The translations under genes were made by a program, and so were the position numbers. This document shows, one piece after another, positions 8,547 to 17,130 of a stretch of DNA of 64,000 bases. Source of the stretch: Gemmatimonadota bacterium (GTDB lineage: Bacteria > Gemmatimonadota > Gemmatimonadetes > Longimicrobiales > Gaopeijiaceae). The stretch's first letter is position 1. Each line of letters starts with the position of its first letter. Where the stretch lies: contig JAUIEJ010000008.1 of NCBI GenBank assembly GCA_030428885.1, positions 1-64,000 of the forward strand, written 5' to 3'. The notes beneath the pieces are model-generated. The model saw only the letters and a list, made by a program, of their open reading frames with translations. It had not been told where the DNA came from and did not search any database.

Positions 8547-9419
8547 CTACGGCTGGGCCCGGGCCACGCGCCAGCTCGTGTGTTCCCGGCCGATGCCGGA
8601 CTCGGCCGTCTCGACGAAGTCGGCCCACTCCGACTCGGAACGGGCTCGGCCCAGGGCGGTGTGGACCAACGTGAGCTGGTTGGCGGCGGCGGCGTACGTG
8701 GCGGCCTGCTTTCCGTAGCGTCGCTGGCTCTGCCAGGTATAGAACGACGCGCCGATGACGCCGAACAACCCGAGCAGGTTGACGTTGAGAACGGCGAAGG
8801 CCTGGAGCAGGCCGAAGAAGACGGCGGCCGCGCTGGCCGTGAGGAAGAGCACGTCGAGACGGGCGCTCCGGTAGCCGTCCCGTCGGGCCCGGGCCACGTA
8901 CCATTGGAGCTGGGAGAGCACGCGCTCCTCGGCGTAGATCTTCTTCCGGTCGGCCAGGGCCAGCTCCCGGGCCCGGCGCATCTCCTCGGTGATGAGCTGC
9001 ACGTCGGTGGGACCTTCGGGCACCGGAGCGTGCTTCATGTCGTCCAGCAGGTGGGTGATCCGCTCCGTGTACTCGTCGTCGACGTCGCGGGACTCCTCCT
9101 TGCCGAAGGGCGCCCCCCCCATGGCGTACCGCCACACGAGGCTCCGGAGCGACTCGGCGAGCTGCCGGTTCTCGTACCAGATGGCCTCGTGGTGCGAGAT
9201 GCGGCCGTACACCCGCACGAAGACCAGCACGATGTAGGCGCCCACGCCGAAGAACCCGAACGAGCCGTTGCCCGTGACCTGGGTCGACACGCCCGCAAGG
9301 ACGGCGATCCACAACATGGCGAGCTGGGTGAGGGTGACCCGCACGTGACGCGTCTGGGCCAGGACGGCCCGGCGGTCGGCGACGCGGAAGAGGCCGGGCA
9401 TGAGGGCGTCGCTGATCAT
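8547..9419 (-). CDS. DUF4231/SLATT-like four-helix membrane protein
   Basis: The 290-residue protein has two pairs of membrane helices. The first pair is at about 30-75 (LTQLAMLWIAVLAGVSTQ and FGFFGVGAYIVLVFVRVYG) and the second at about 190-235 (LFLTASAAAVFFGLLQAF and LLGLFGVIGASFYTW). Each is followed by charged helices with aromatic and Arg-rich residues (YENRQLAESLRSLVWRY; SQRRYGKQAATYAAAANQL). Duplicated two-helix plus cytosolic-helix modules are the mark of DUF4231/SLATT proteins. Those are predicted pore-forming effectors often linked to nucleotide-signalling systems. Here it heads an operon with an ATPase and a nucleotide cyclase, which fits that idea. The annotation rests on pattern and context. 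Confidence 0.72.
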   Translation of the reverse strand: MISDALMPGLFRVADRRAVLAQTRHVRVTLTQLAMLWIAVLAGVSTQVTGNGSFGFFGVGAYIVLVFVRVYGRISHHEAIWYENRQLAESLRSLVWRYAMGGAPFGKEESRDVDDEYTERITHLLDDMKHAPVPEGPTDVQLITEEMRRARELALADRKKIYAEERVLSQLQWYVARARRDGYRSARLDVLFLTASAAAVFFGLLQAFAVLNVNLLGLFGVIGASFYTWQSQRRYGKQAATYAAAANQLTLVHTALGRARSESEWADFVETAESGIGREHTSWRVARAQP

Positions 9420-9437
9420 CGACGGGCTGGGCTGGAG

Positions 9438-9473
9438 GGTGATCCGTTCATCACCTGTTTCACGCGTGAACGG
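9438..9473. promoter_or_regulatory. Overlapping palindromes between the SLATT-like operon and the RND operon
   Basis: Within the 122-bp divergent gap are GGTGAT-ccgttc-ATCACC (9438-9455), a perfect 12-bp palindrome TTCACGCGTGAA (9459-9470), and a longer pairing of CCGTTCA (9444-9450) with TGAACGG (9467-9473). Such nested dyads are typical of TetR- or MarR-type operators. The site could control the efflux operon at 9542, the SLATT-like gene, or both. No regulator gene lies next to it. Confidence 0.45.
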
Positions 9474-9541
9474 TCGGCGCCGGGGATCACGGCTTCCGGT
9501 CGCCGAGGTCGAGCCTCTTCTTCCCTTCGACGATCCGGACC

Positions 9542-11938
9542 ATGGCGTGGTGGCCCCCCGTGCCGCTCCTGGCGGCCCTCATCCTCCTCCTTCCCGGAGC
9601 CGCCCGCGGCCAGGTGCCCGGGGTGCCCGACGAACCGCCTCCGGTGGACACGCTCCATCTCGGGGTGATGGTGGATCAGGGCACTCCCACCATCCGTGAA
9701 GGCGTGCGGGATCTGGTGGCCGAGATCACCGCCGTGGTGGGGGGACGGGCCGAGGTGGTGTTCGACGAGGACGAGCTGGCGGTGGTCTCCTTCGACCCCG
9801 ACCGCACCCGGGCCGAGTACCAGGCCCTGGTGGACGGGGGGCGCGACGTGATCCTGGCGCTGGGCACGGGCATCGGGGGGGTGCTGACGGAGCAGGAGAC
9901 GTTTCCCGTGCCCACGATCCTCCTGGGATCGGTGGTCTCCGACGCCGCGGCGCTGCCCTCGGCGGGAGAGACCTCGGGCGTGCCCAACTTCACCTTCCTG
10001 GTGACGGTGCGGTCGTGGCAGGCCGATCTGGCGGCCCTCTCCGAACTCGTGGACTTCCGCCACCTGGGCATCATCGTCCCCGACGCCCTCCGGCCCGTGC
10101 TCCCCGACCCGGCCACCCTCGACGCCTACCTGGCCGAGGTGGGCGCCACCGGCGAGGTCCTGCCCCTGGACGGCATCGACGAGGTCGCCCGGGATCTGGC
10201 GGGCATCGATGCGGTCTATCTTCCCGAGACCCTCTCCATCGGCGACGACGACATCGCGGCCCTGGCCCAGGTCCTCATGGAGCGGGGCATCCCCTCCTTC
10301 AGCGGGTCCCGTCGGGAGGACGTGGAGCTGGGCATCCTGGCCACGAACCGCAGCGCCCAGGATCGGGAGCGGGTGGTGCGCCGCATCGCCCTCCACGTGG
10401 AGGCCGTGGTGGAGGGCGAGAACCTGGCCGACCGCCCCGTGTTGGTCGACCTCGCCGGGCGGCTCTCGCTGAACTTCCAGACCGCTCGCGCCGTGGACCT
10501 CCCCATCCGCACGAGCCTCCTGGGGGAGGCCGAGATCCTGGGGTCGTTCGAGAACGTCCAGGCCGAGGTCCGCTACTCCCTGGCCGAACTGGTGGAGGAG
10601 GCGCGGGCCGCCAATCTGGGCTTCGAGGTCGCCCGTCGGGACCTTCGCCTCGCCGAGCTCGACCGGGGGCAGGGGTGGAGCGCCTTTCTTCCCGACGTGG
10701 GACTCGACATCGGCTCCACGGTCGTGGACGAGGCCCTTGCGGCGGCGTCCCAGGGGACCAACCCCCAGTACACCACCGAGGGGTCCCTCTCGGTGGGTCA
10801 ACTTCTCTACTCTCCGGCGGCGGTGGCGGGACTGTCGATTCTGGGGTCCCAGTTGGAGGCCCAGCAGGAGAGCCTGAGGGCCACCGAGTGGGACCTGATC
10901 CGGGAGGCGGCCGACGCCTACTTCTCGGCGCTGATTCTCAAGGCCAACGCCGAGATCCAGCTCCGCAATCTCGACGCCACGAACCGCAATCTCCGGGTGG
11001 CCGAGGAGAACTACGCCGCGGGCCAGGCGGGCCTGGCCGACGTGCTCCGCCTCCGCAGTCAGGCCGCCCGGGAGAAGCAGTCGCTGGTGGCCGCGGTGAC
11101 CCGGGTGCGCCAGGGCTTCCACCGCATCAACCAACTCGTGGACCAGCCCATCGAGCGGGACATCGACGTCACCGACGTGGAGTACACCGACGGCAACTTC
11201 GACGACCAGGACTTCGAACGGGTGCGGGCGATCCTGGACGATCCCCGCACCCAGGGCGCCTTCCAGGACTGGGCGGTGGAGGAGGCGCTGACCCGGGCCC
11301 CCGAGCTCGCCGCCTTCGATCACGCCCTGGACGCCACGCGACGTCAGGCCCGGCGGTTCGGCGCCGAGCGGTTCCTGCCCACGGTGAGTGGGGGCGTGGC
11401 GTGGACCGACGTGGTGGACCGTTCGGGCGCCGGCGCGCCCCCCGACGGAGTGCTTCCCGATCGCTACTGGACGCTGGGCGTTCAGGCCGCGGTGCCCCTC
11501 TTCGCGTCCAACCGCAACCGCCTCGAGGGCCAGATCGCCGACGTCCAGGCCCGGCGTCTCGAGCTGGAGCGGGCGCAGGTGGCCTCGCGCATCGAGCAGG
11601 CGACCCGCGACGCCGTGGTGTCGCTGGTCCAGACCATGACCGACATCGAGCTCTCCACCATCTCGGAAGACGCCGCGGCCGAAAGCCTGGAACTGGCCGA
11701 AGAGGCTTACGCCACCGGCGCCATCAGCATCGTCGACCTGCTGGACACCCAGGCCAACTACCTCCAGGCCCAGCTCGCCCGGGTGTCGGCGACCTACACG
11801 TTCCTCAACACCACCGTCGCGCTGCAGCGCCTCACGGGACACTTCCTGCTCCTGGGAGACGACGCCGCGCGGGAGATGGTCCTCGACCGGTTCGACGCCT
11901 TTCGCAGGGCCCGAGACCGACAGGAGCCTTCGTCATGA
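9542..11938 (+). CDS. TolC-family outer-membrane efflux protein with N-terminal ABC substrate-binding domain
   Basis: The 798-residue product has a signal peptide (to about residue 23). A region at about 37-300 resembles the ABC_sub_bind fold (HLGVMVDQG, VILALGTGI, LGIIVPDALRP, IDAVYLPETLS, GIPSFSGS). A TolC/OEP efflux domain follows from about 345 to 785, with the duplicated coiled-coil pattern (AEENYAAGQAGLADVLRLRSQ and AEEAYATGAISIVDLLDTQAN). Ordinary TolC proteins are 430-500 residues, so about 300 extra residues explain the size. It is the first gene of the operon, and its stop overlaps the adaptor start as ATGA. The extra domain would face the periplasm and might bind substrate or the adaptor. 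That role is inference. Confidence 0.85.
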   Translation: MAWWPPVPLLAALILLLPGAARGQVPGVPDEPPPVDTLHLGVMVDQGTPTIREGVRDLVAEITAVVGGRAEVVFDEDELAVVSFDPDRTRAEYQALVDGGRDVILALGTGIGGVLTEQETFPVPTILLGSVVSDAAALPSAGETSGVPNFTFLVTVRSWQADLAALSELVDFRHLGIIVPDALRPVLPDPATLDAYLAEVGATGEVLPLDGIDEVARDLAGIDAVYLPETLSIGDDDIAALAQVLMERGIPSFSGSRREDVELGILATNRSAQDRERVVRRIALHVEAVVEGENLADRPVLVDLAGRLSLNFQTARAVDLPIRTSLLGEAEILGSFENVQAEVRYSLAELVEEARAANLGFEVARRDLRLAELDRGQGWSAFLPDVGLDIGSTVVDEALAAASQGTNPQYTTEGSLSVGQLLYSPAAVAGLSILGSQLEAQQESLRATEWDLIREAADAYFSALILKANAEIQLRNLDATNRNLRVAEENYAAGQAGLADVLRLRSQAAREKQSLVAAVTRVRQGFHRINQLVDQPIERDIDVTDVEYTDGNFDDQDFERVRAILDDPRTQGAFQDWAVEEALTRAPELAAFDHALDATRRQARRFGAERFLPTVSGGVAWTDVVDRSGAGAPPDGVLPDRYWTLGVQAAVPLFASNRNRLEGQIADVQARRLELERAQVASRIEQATRDAVVSLVQTMTDIELSTISEDAAAESLELAEEAYATGAISIVDLLDTQANYLQAQLARVSATYTFLNTTVALQRLTGHFLLLGDDAAREMVLDRFDAFRRARDRQEPSS

Positions 11939-13041
11939 CCCCCGCCTTCCGAAGGGCGTTCGTCCCTCCCCTCCTCGCGGCCGGGACCGTCCTGGCCGGG
12001 GCCTGCGGCGGCGAGGCGCCCGAGTCGACCCTGCCCCCTCGCCCCGTGGCCTGGGAGACCGTGGGCGCCGGAGGAGGCGCCGTGTCCCGGAGCTTCAGCG
12101 GCGCGGCGTCCACCGATCGGATCCTCACCCTGAGTTTCCGGAGTGCCGGGGTCGTGACGCTCCTGAACGTGCGGCTGGGCGACCGGGTGCAGCGCGGGCA
12201 GCTCCTGGCCGAACTCGACAACGTGGCCGCGCGCCTCGCCTACGAGCAGGCCCGGTCCCAGCTCAACAGCGCCGAGTCCCAGATGAACACGGCGCGCCTC
12301 GCCCTGGACCGCACGCGGTCGCTCTACGAGTCGGGTACGGCCTCGCTCAGCGAATACGAAAACGCCCGCAACGCCTACCGCACCGCCGAGGCCGGTCACG
12401 CGTCGGCGCTTCGCAGCGTGGAGATCCAGGAGGAACAGATCGGCTACGGGCGCATCGTCGCCCCCGCCGGCGGGACCATCGCCCAGGTGAGCGTGGAGGA
12501 GGGAGAAAACGTGAACCCGGGGCAGCCCGTGGCCGTGCTGAACGCCGGGGGTGACATGCAGATCGCCCTGGGGCTGCCCGAGACCGTCATCAACGGCGTG
12601 ACGTCGGGCATGGACGCCCGGGTGCGCTTCGCGGCGCTGCCGGACCGGGAGTTCGAGGGACGGGTCACCGAAGTGTCGCCTTCGGTGGACCCGGCCACGG
12701 CCACCTACCCCGTCCGGGTCGCCGTGCTCGACGCCTCCGCCCAGGTCCGCACGGGCATGGCCGCCACGGTCACCTTCCAACTCGCCGCCCCCGACGGCGC
12801 CGGGGCGTCGGAAGCCCTGGTGGTGCCGGCCCGGGCCGTGGGCGAGGACGGAGACGGTCGGTTCGTGTTCGTGGTGGACGGAGACGACGACGGGACCGCC
12901 GTCGTGCGGCGGCGAGCGGTGACGGTGGGCCGCCTCGGGGCCGACGGCTTCGAGATCCTGTCGGGGCTGAGCCGGGGGGAGCGGGTGGCGGTGGCGGGGC
13001 TCCAGACCCTGCTCGACGGTCAGCGGGTGAGCGTGCGATGA
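11935..13041 (+). CDS. RND efflux periplasmic adaptor (membrane fusion) lipoprotein
   Basis: The 368-residue protein begins with a lipoprotein signal ending in the lipobox LAGAC (Cys24). It has the order of HlyD/AcrA-type adaptors: a first half-lipoyl segment (VVTLLNVRLGDRVQRGQLLAELDN), a helical hairpin rich in Ala, Glu and Arg (about 95-165), a second half-lipoyl segment (VAPAGGTIAQVSVEEGENVNPGQPVAVL), a beta-barrel, and a membrane-proximal domain ending with LSRGERVAVAGLQTLLDGQRV. It joins the TolC-type protein to the inner-membrane pump. It overlaps both neighbours by four bases (ATGA), so all three pump parts are co-translated. Confidence 0.92.
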   Translation: MTPAFRRAFVPPLLAAGTVLAGACGGEAPESTLPPRPVAWETVGAGGGAVSRSFSGAASTDRILTLSFRSAGVVTLLNVRLGDRVQRGQLLAELDNVAARLAYEQARSQLNSAESQMNTARLALDRTRSLYESGTASLSEYENARNAYRTAEAGHASALRSVEIQEEQIGYGRIVAPAGGTIAQVSVEEGENVNPGQPVAVLNAGGDMQIALGLPETVINGVTSGMDARVRFAALPDREFEGRVTEVSPSVDPATATYPVRVAVLDASAQVRTGMAATVTFQLAAPDGAGASEALVVPARAVGEDGDGRFVFVVDGDDDGTAVVRRRAVTVGRLGADGFEILSGLSRGERVAVAGLQTLLDGQRVSVR

Positions 13042-16000
13042 ACCTCGCCGGGGCGGCGATCCATCGGAGTCGCGTGACCTTCGTGTTGCTGGCCATGGTG
13101 ATCCTGGCCGGACTGTCGTCGTTCGGCGGCCTCGCCCGGGACAGCATGCCCCCCTACACCGTGCGGGCCGCCAGCGTGGTCACCCGGTTTCCCGGGGCCA
13201 GTCCCGATCGGGTGGAACTCCTGGTCACCGACCGCATCGAGAAGATCGCCCAGGAGCTCCCCGAACTCGACGAGGTCACCAGCACCTCCCGCACCGGGAT
13301 CTCCATGGTGACCGTGGAGCTCCGCGACGAGGTGGGCGCCGAGGCGCTCCAGGGGGTGTGGGACCGTCTGCGCCTCAAGCTCGAGTCCATGGACGGGTTG
13401 CCCAGCGGAGTCGCCCCCGACCTCCGGGACGACGGCGTGGGCGAGGTCTACGGCATGGCCGTGGCGCTGGTGAGCGACGGCTTCACCTACGCCGAGATGA
13501 AGGACTGGGCCGACGACCTGCGGGACGATCTCATTCGGCTGCCCAATGCCGCCAAGGTTGAGCTCGGCGGGGCCCAGGACGAGCGGGTCTTCATCGAATA
13601 CGACAACGCCCGCCTGGCCGAGTACGGGCTGTCGGCGAGCCAGCTCCAGAACGCCATCTCCGCCACCAACATCGTGGGGTCGGGGGGCGCCCTGAACGTC
13701 GACAACGAACGCATCTCCCTCGAACCCACGGGGAACTTCGACGATCTGGGGGAGCTGGGCCGGCTTCTGGTGCCTGTGGGCGGCGGCCAGCTCATCTACC
13801 TGGAGGACCTGGCCGATATCCGCCGGGGCACCGTGGATCCGCCCAGCCAGATCGTCCGGGTCGACGGGCGGGAGGCCATCTCCCTCCACGTCAGCCTGCG
13901 GGAGGGCGCCAACGTGCTGGCCCTGGGCGAGGAGATCGACGCCGTGCTGGCCGACTGGAACGCCCGGCTCCCCGTGGGCCTGAGCGTTCGGCGCATCGCG
14001 TCCCTCGACAGCTACATCGGCGAGAAGGTGAGCGGCTTCGTGGGCAACCTGGCCCAGTCGGTGGCCATCGTGCTGCTGGTCATGGTGGTGTTCCTGGGAC
14101 TCCGCACCGGCTTCGTCATCGCGAGCCTGATTCCCATCGTCACGCTGGCCACCCTGCTCCTCATGGGGGTCCTGGGCCAGGGGCTCAACCAGGTGACCCT
14201 GGCGGCCCTCATCATGGCCCTGGGCATGATGGTGGACAACGCCATCGTGGTGGCCGAGGCGGTGGTGGTGAAGAGGGAGGAGGGCGCCGGCGCCGTGGAG
14301 GCGGCCGTGGACGCCGCGGCCGAGCTGTGGGCGCCCCTTCTCATCTCCACCGCCACGACCTCGGTGGCCTTCCTGTCGTTCTACCTGGCCCAGAGCGCCA
14401 TGGGCGACATCGTGGGGCCCCTGTTCGTGGTGATCTCCATCGCCCTGGGGGCCTCGTGGTTGGTGTCCCTCACCATCACCACACTCTTCTGCGTTCGATT
14501 CCTCTCCGACGCCGAGGCGGGGGAGCCGTCCTGGATCGACCGCACCATCGAGGCGCTCCGGCGCGAGTACCGCACCGTGATTCTCTGGGGACTCCGTCGT
14601 CGCACGGCGGTGCTGGCCGGCGTGGGGGGGATGTTCGTCCTGGCGCTGCTGGGCTTCACCCGGATCCCGTTCCTCTTCTTCCCCGACTCCGACCGCAACC
14701 TCGTCACCGTCGATCTCGATCTTCCCCTGGGCACCCGCATCGAGGAGACATCGCGCCTGGTGGCGGGGTTCGAGGCCTTCCTCCGGGACTCCCTCCAGGT
14801 GGAGGATTCCGGAACGCCCGGGGTGACCGGGTGGTCGGCCTTCGTGGGGGCGGGACCCGAGTCGTACGATCTCGGCTACCTCCCCGACGAACCCAACACC
14901 AGCTACGCCCACCTCCTGGTGAACACGTCGAGCCACGCCGACAACGGCTACGTCATCGCCCGCATCTACGAGCACGGATTCCTGCAGCACCCCGACGCCG
15001 AGGTGGCCGTGGCGGCCCTGGCGGCAGGGGGCGGGGGGCTGCCCATCGAGATCCGCATTGCCGGCGACGATCCCGACGAGCTGGCCCGCATCGCCGCCGC
15101 CGTGAAGCTGCGCCTGGCCGGGATCGAGGGCACCCGCAACGTGAAGGACGACTGGGGACCCCGGTCGAAGAAGTTCGTGGTGGACATCGACCAGGCCCGA
15201 GCCCAGGCCGCCGGAGTGTCCAGCCAGGACATCGCCACCTCGCTCCAGACCGTGCTGGAGGGGTTCCGGGCCGGCGAGTACCGGGAGGGCGACAGCTCCA
15301 TTCCCATCCTGATCCGGACCCGGGGCAGCCAGCAGCAGACCCTGTCGGCGGTGGAGACGGTGGACGTCTTCTCCCAGCGCACAGGGGCCCGGGTCCCCCT
15401 GCTCCAGGTGGCGAGCATCGTTCCCGAATGGCAGTTCTCCCGCATCCGCCGACGGGACCTGGTGCGCACGGTGACGGTGACCGCCGACCTCACGGCGACG
15501 GGCAACGCCCGGGAGGTCATGGGCGAGATGACGCCGTGGCTCGAGGATCAGGCCGCGTCGTGGCCCGCCGGGTACGAGTGGAGCGCCGGCGGCGACGCCC
15601 AGGAGACGGCCGAGAACATGGGCGCCGTCATGCGCTACCTGCCCCTCTCGGGGCTCATCATCCTCCTGCTCCTCGTGGTGCAGTTCAACTCCATCCGGAA
15701 GACCACCATCGTGGTGGCCACGGTGCCGCTGGCCCTCATCGGCGTGGTGCTGGGCCTCCTGGTGTTCCGGGAGCCCTTCGGCTTCATGCCGTTCCTGGGG
15801 CTGATCTCCCTGGCGGGCATCATCATCAACAACGCCATCGTCCTCCTCGATCGCATCGACATCGAGCAGGCCCTGGGCAGGCCGCCGGAACACGCCGTGG
15901 TGGAGGCGTGCCTCCAGCGGTTCCGCCCCATTCTCCTGGCCACCTTCACCACGGTGTTCGGCCTGGTGCCCCTCTATCTGAGCGGGGGCGAGATGTGGGA

Positions 16001-16127
16001 GGGCATGGCCATCGGGATCATCTGCGGCCTGCTCTTCGGCACCGTCATCACCCTGGTCTTCGTGCCCACCCTCTACGCCGTGCTCTTCCGGGTGCCGCCG
16101 CCTGCTACCCCCGCAGGTGCTGGTTGA
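13038..16127 (+). CDS. RND efflux transporter permease subunit
   Basis: The 1029-residue protein has the AcrB-type plan: an N-terminal helix, a large periplasmic loop (about 35-330), a helix bundle (about 335-530), a second periplasmic loop and a last bundle. The proton-relay helix reads MALGMMVDNAIVVAEAV, so the usual Asp-Asp pair is Asp-Asn, a variant known in many RND pumps. The repeat in the second half reads IIINNAIVLLDRIDI. It would drive export of small molecules or metals by proton antiport; the substrate cannot be read from the sequence. It is the third gene of the operon. Its 3' end overlaps the convergent dienelactone hydrolase gene by 23 bases. Confidence 0.92.
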   Translation: MNLAGAAIHRSRVTFVLLAMVILAGLSSFGGLARDSMPPYTVRAASVVTRFPGASPDRVELLVTDRIEKIAQELPELDEVTSTSRTGISMVTVELRDEVGAEALQGVWDRLRLKLESMDGLPSGVAPDLRDDGVGEVYGMAVALVSDGFTYAEMKDWADDLRDDLIRLPNAAKVELGGAQDERVFIEYDNARLAEYGLSASQLQNAISATNIVGSGGALNVDNERISLEPTGNFDDLGELGRLLVPVGGGQLIYLEDLADIRRGTVDPPSQIVRVDGREAISLHVSLREGANVLALGEEIDAVLADWNARLPVGLSVRRIASLDSYIGEKVSGFVGNLAQSVAIVLLVMVVFLGLRTGFVIASLIPIVTLATLLLMGVLGQGLNQVTLAALIMALGMMVDNAIVVAEAVVVKREEGAGAVEAAVDAAAELWAPLLISTATTSVAFLSFYLAQSAMGDIVGPLFVVISIALGASWLVSLTITTLFCVRFLSDAEAGEPSWIDRTIEALRREYRTVILWGLRRRTAVLAGVGGMFVLALLGFTRIPFLFFPDSDRNLVTVDLDLPLGTRIEETSRLVAGFEAFLRDSLQVEDSGTPGVTGWSAFVGAGPESYDLGYLPDEPNTSYAHLLVNTSSHADNGYVIARIYEHGFLQHPDAEVAVAALAAGGGGLPIEIRIAGDDPDELARIAAAVKLRLAGIEGTRNVKDDWGPRSKKFVVDIDQARAQAAGVSSQDIATSLQTVLEGFRAGEYREGDSSIPILIRTRGSQQQTLSAVETVDVFSQRTGARVPLLQVASIVPEWQFSRIRRRDLVRTVTVTADLTATGNAREVMGEMTPWLEDQAASWPAGYEWSAGGDAQETAENMGAVMRYLPLSGLIILLLLVVQFNSIRKTTIVVATVPLALIGVVLGLLVFREPFGFMPFLGLISLAGIIINNAIVLLDRIDIEQALGRPPEHAVVEACLQRFRPILLATFTTVFGLVPLYLSGGEMWEGMAIGIICGLLFGTVITLVFVPTLYAVLFRVPPPATPAGAG

Positions 16128-17001
16128 AGAAGGCGATGGTGCGGTCCTGGGCCAGCATGGCCGCGTCGTCGTCGTATCGGGGCGTGGTGTCGTTGTGGAA
16201 GCCGTGGTTCACGCCCTCGTACACGTGGACCGTGAAGTCCTTGCCCGCAGCCTCCATGGCGGCCTCGTACTCGGGGTAGCCGGCATTGACCCGATCGTCC
16301 AGGCCCGCGAGCTGGGCCATGATGGGGGCCGTGATCCGGGGCACGTCGGCGAGATCGGGCGCCGAGCCGTAGAACGGCACGCCGGCACCCAGGCCGTCCC
16401 CGAGGCGCACCGCGAGCTGATTGACCACGCCGCCACCGTAGCAGAAGCCCACGGCCCCGATGCGTCCGGTGGTGGACTCGTGGTCCCGGAGGAAGCGCAC
16501 GGCGGCGAGCCAGTCCTCCATCATGACCTCCCGATCGAGCTGGCGCTGCATCTCCCGCCCCTCGTCGTCGTTGCCGGGATACCCGCCCAGGGGAGTGAGG
16601 GCGTCGGGACCCAGGGCCACGAAGTCGGCCGCGGCGAAGCGCCGCACCACGTCTTCGATGTAGGGGTTGAGCCCCCGGTTCTCGTGGATCACCAGGACCG
16701 CGGGGAGGGGAGCGGTGGCGCCGGCGGGCATCGCCATGTAGCCCCGCATCTCCCCCGAGCCGTCGGGGGAGGGGTAGGCGACGTACTCCTGACGGATCCG
16801 GGCGTCGTCCCGGGGCACCTGCTCGGCCCAGGCGTACTGGGGTTTGAGGGCGTCCAGGGCGGCCACGGCCGCCGCGCCCCCGCCCAGCACCTTGGCCGCG
16901 CCTTCCAGGAAATCGCGCCGGCTGGTGAACCCGTGCACGTACCCGTCGAACAGTTTGAGGATCTCCTGGGGAAAGTCCTTCGCGCTCCGTCGCTTCTTCA
17001 T
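16105..17001 (-). CDS. Tat-exported dienelactone hydrolase family protein
   Basis: The 298-residue protein has a twin-arginine type start (TSRRDFLEGAAKVLGG, then an Ala-rich stretch to YAWA), preceded by a short charged N-terminus. The alpha/beta-hydrolase core shows the family's cysteine nucleophile elbow GFCYGGG, an acid at GLDDRVNAGY and a histidine at GVNHGFHND. This Cys-His-Asp set is the dienelactone hydrolase (carboxymethylenebutenolidase) triad. Export implies action on periplasmic esters or lactones; the true substrate is unknown. The ATG at 17001 gives the complete Tat signal. The 129-bp divergent gap separates it from the lipoprotein gene at 17131. Confidence 0.87.
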   Translation of the reverse strand: MKKRRSAKDFPQEILKLFDGYVHGFTSRRDFLEGAAKVLGGGAAAVAALDALKPQYAWAEQVPRDDARIRQEYVAYPSPDGSGEMRGYMAMPAGATAPLPAVLVIHENRGLNPYIEDVVRRFAAADFVALGPDALTPLGGYPGNDDEGREMQRQLDREVMMEDWLAAVRFLRDHESTTGRIGAVGFCYGGGVVNQLAVRLGDGLGAGVPFYGSAPDLADVPRITAPIMAQLAGLDDRVNAGYPEYEAAMEAAGKDFTVHVYEGVNHGFHNDTTPRYDDDAAMLAQDRTIAFFNQHLRG

Positions 17002-17130
17002 GCCGGCCTCCGGGAGGGGGGGATCGGTGCGGGGGGGAAGACTAGGCTCCGGGATCGACGGAACGAAAGGGTTGTTCTCGGAGGGGGCGGCGCGTAACGA
17101 GAAGCATCCGCTCTCCGGAGGAGGCTTCGC

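Noticed and set aside
6158-9419. Calling the cyclase operon a Pycsar system
   Set aside because: Pycsar cyclases are soluble and paired with cyclic-nucleotide-binding effectors; neither is seen here.
14327-16279. 650-codon frame inside the RND permease gene
   Set aside because: It is a shifted frame, Arg/Gly/Pro/His-rich, and overlaps a clear permease.
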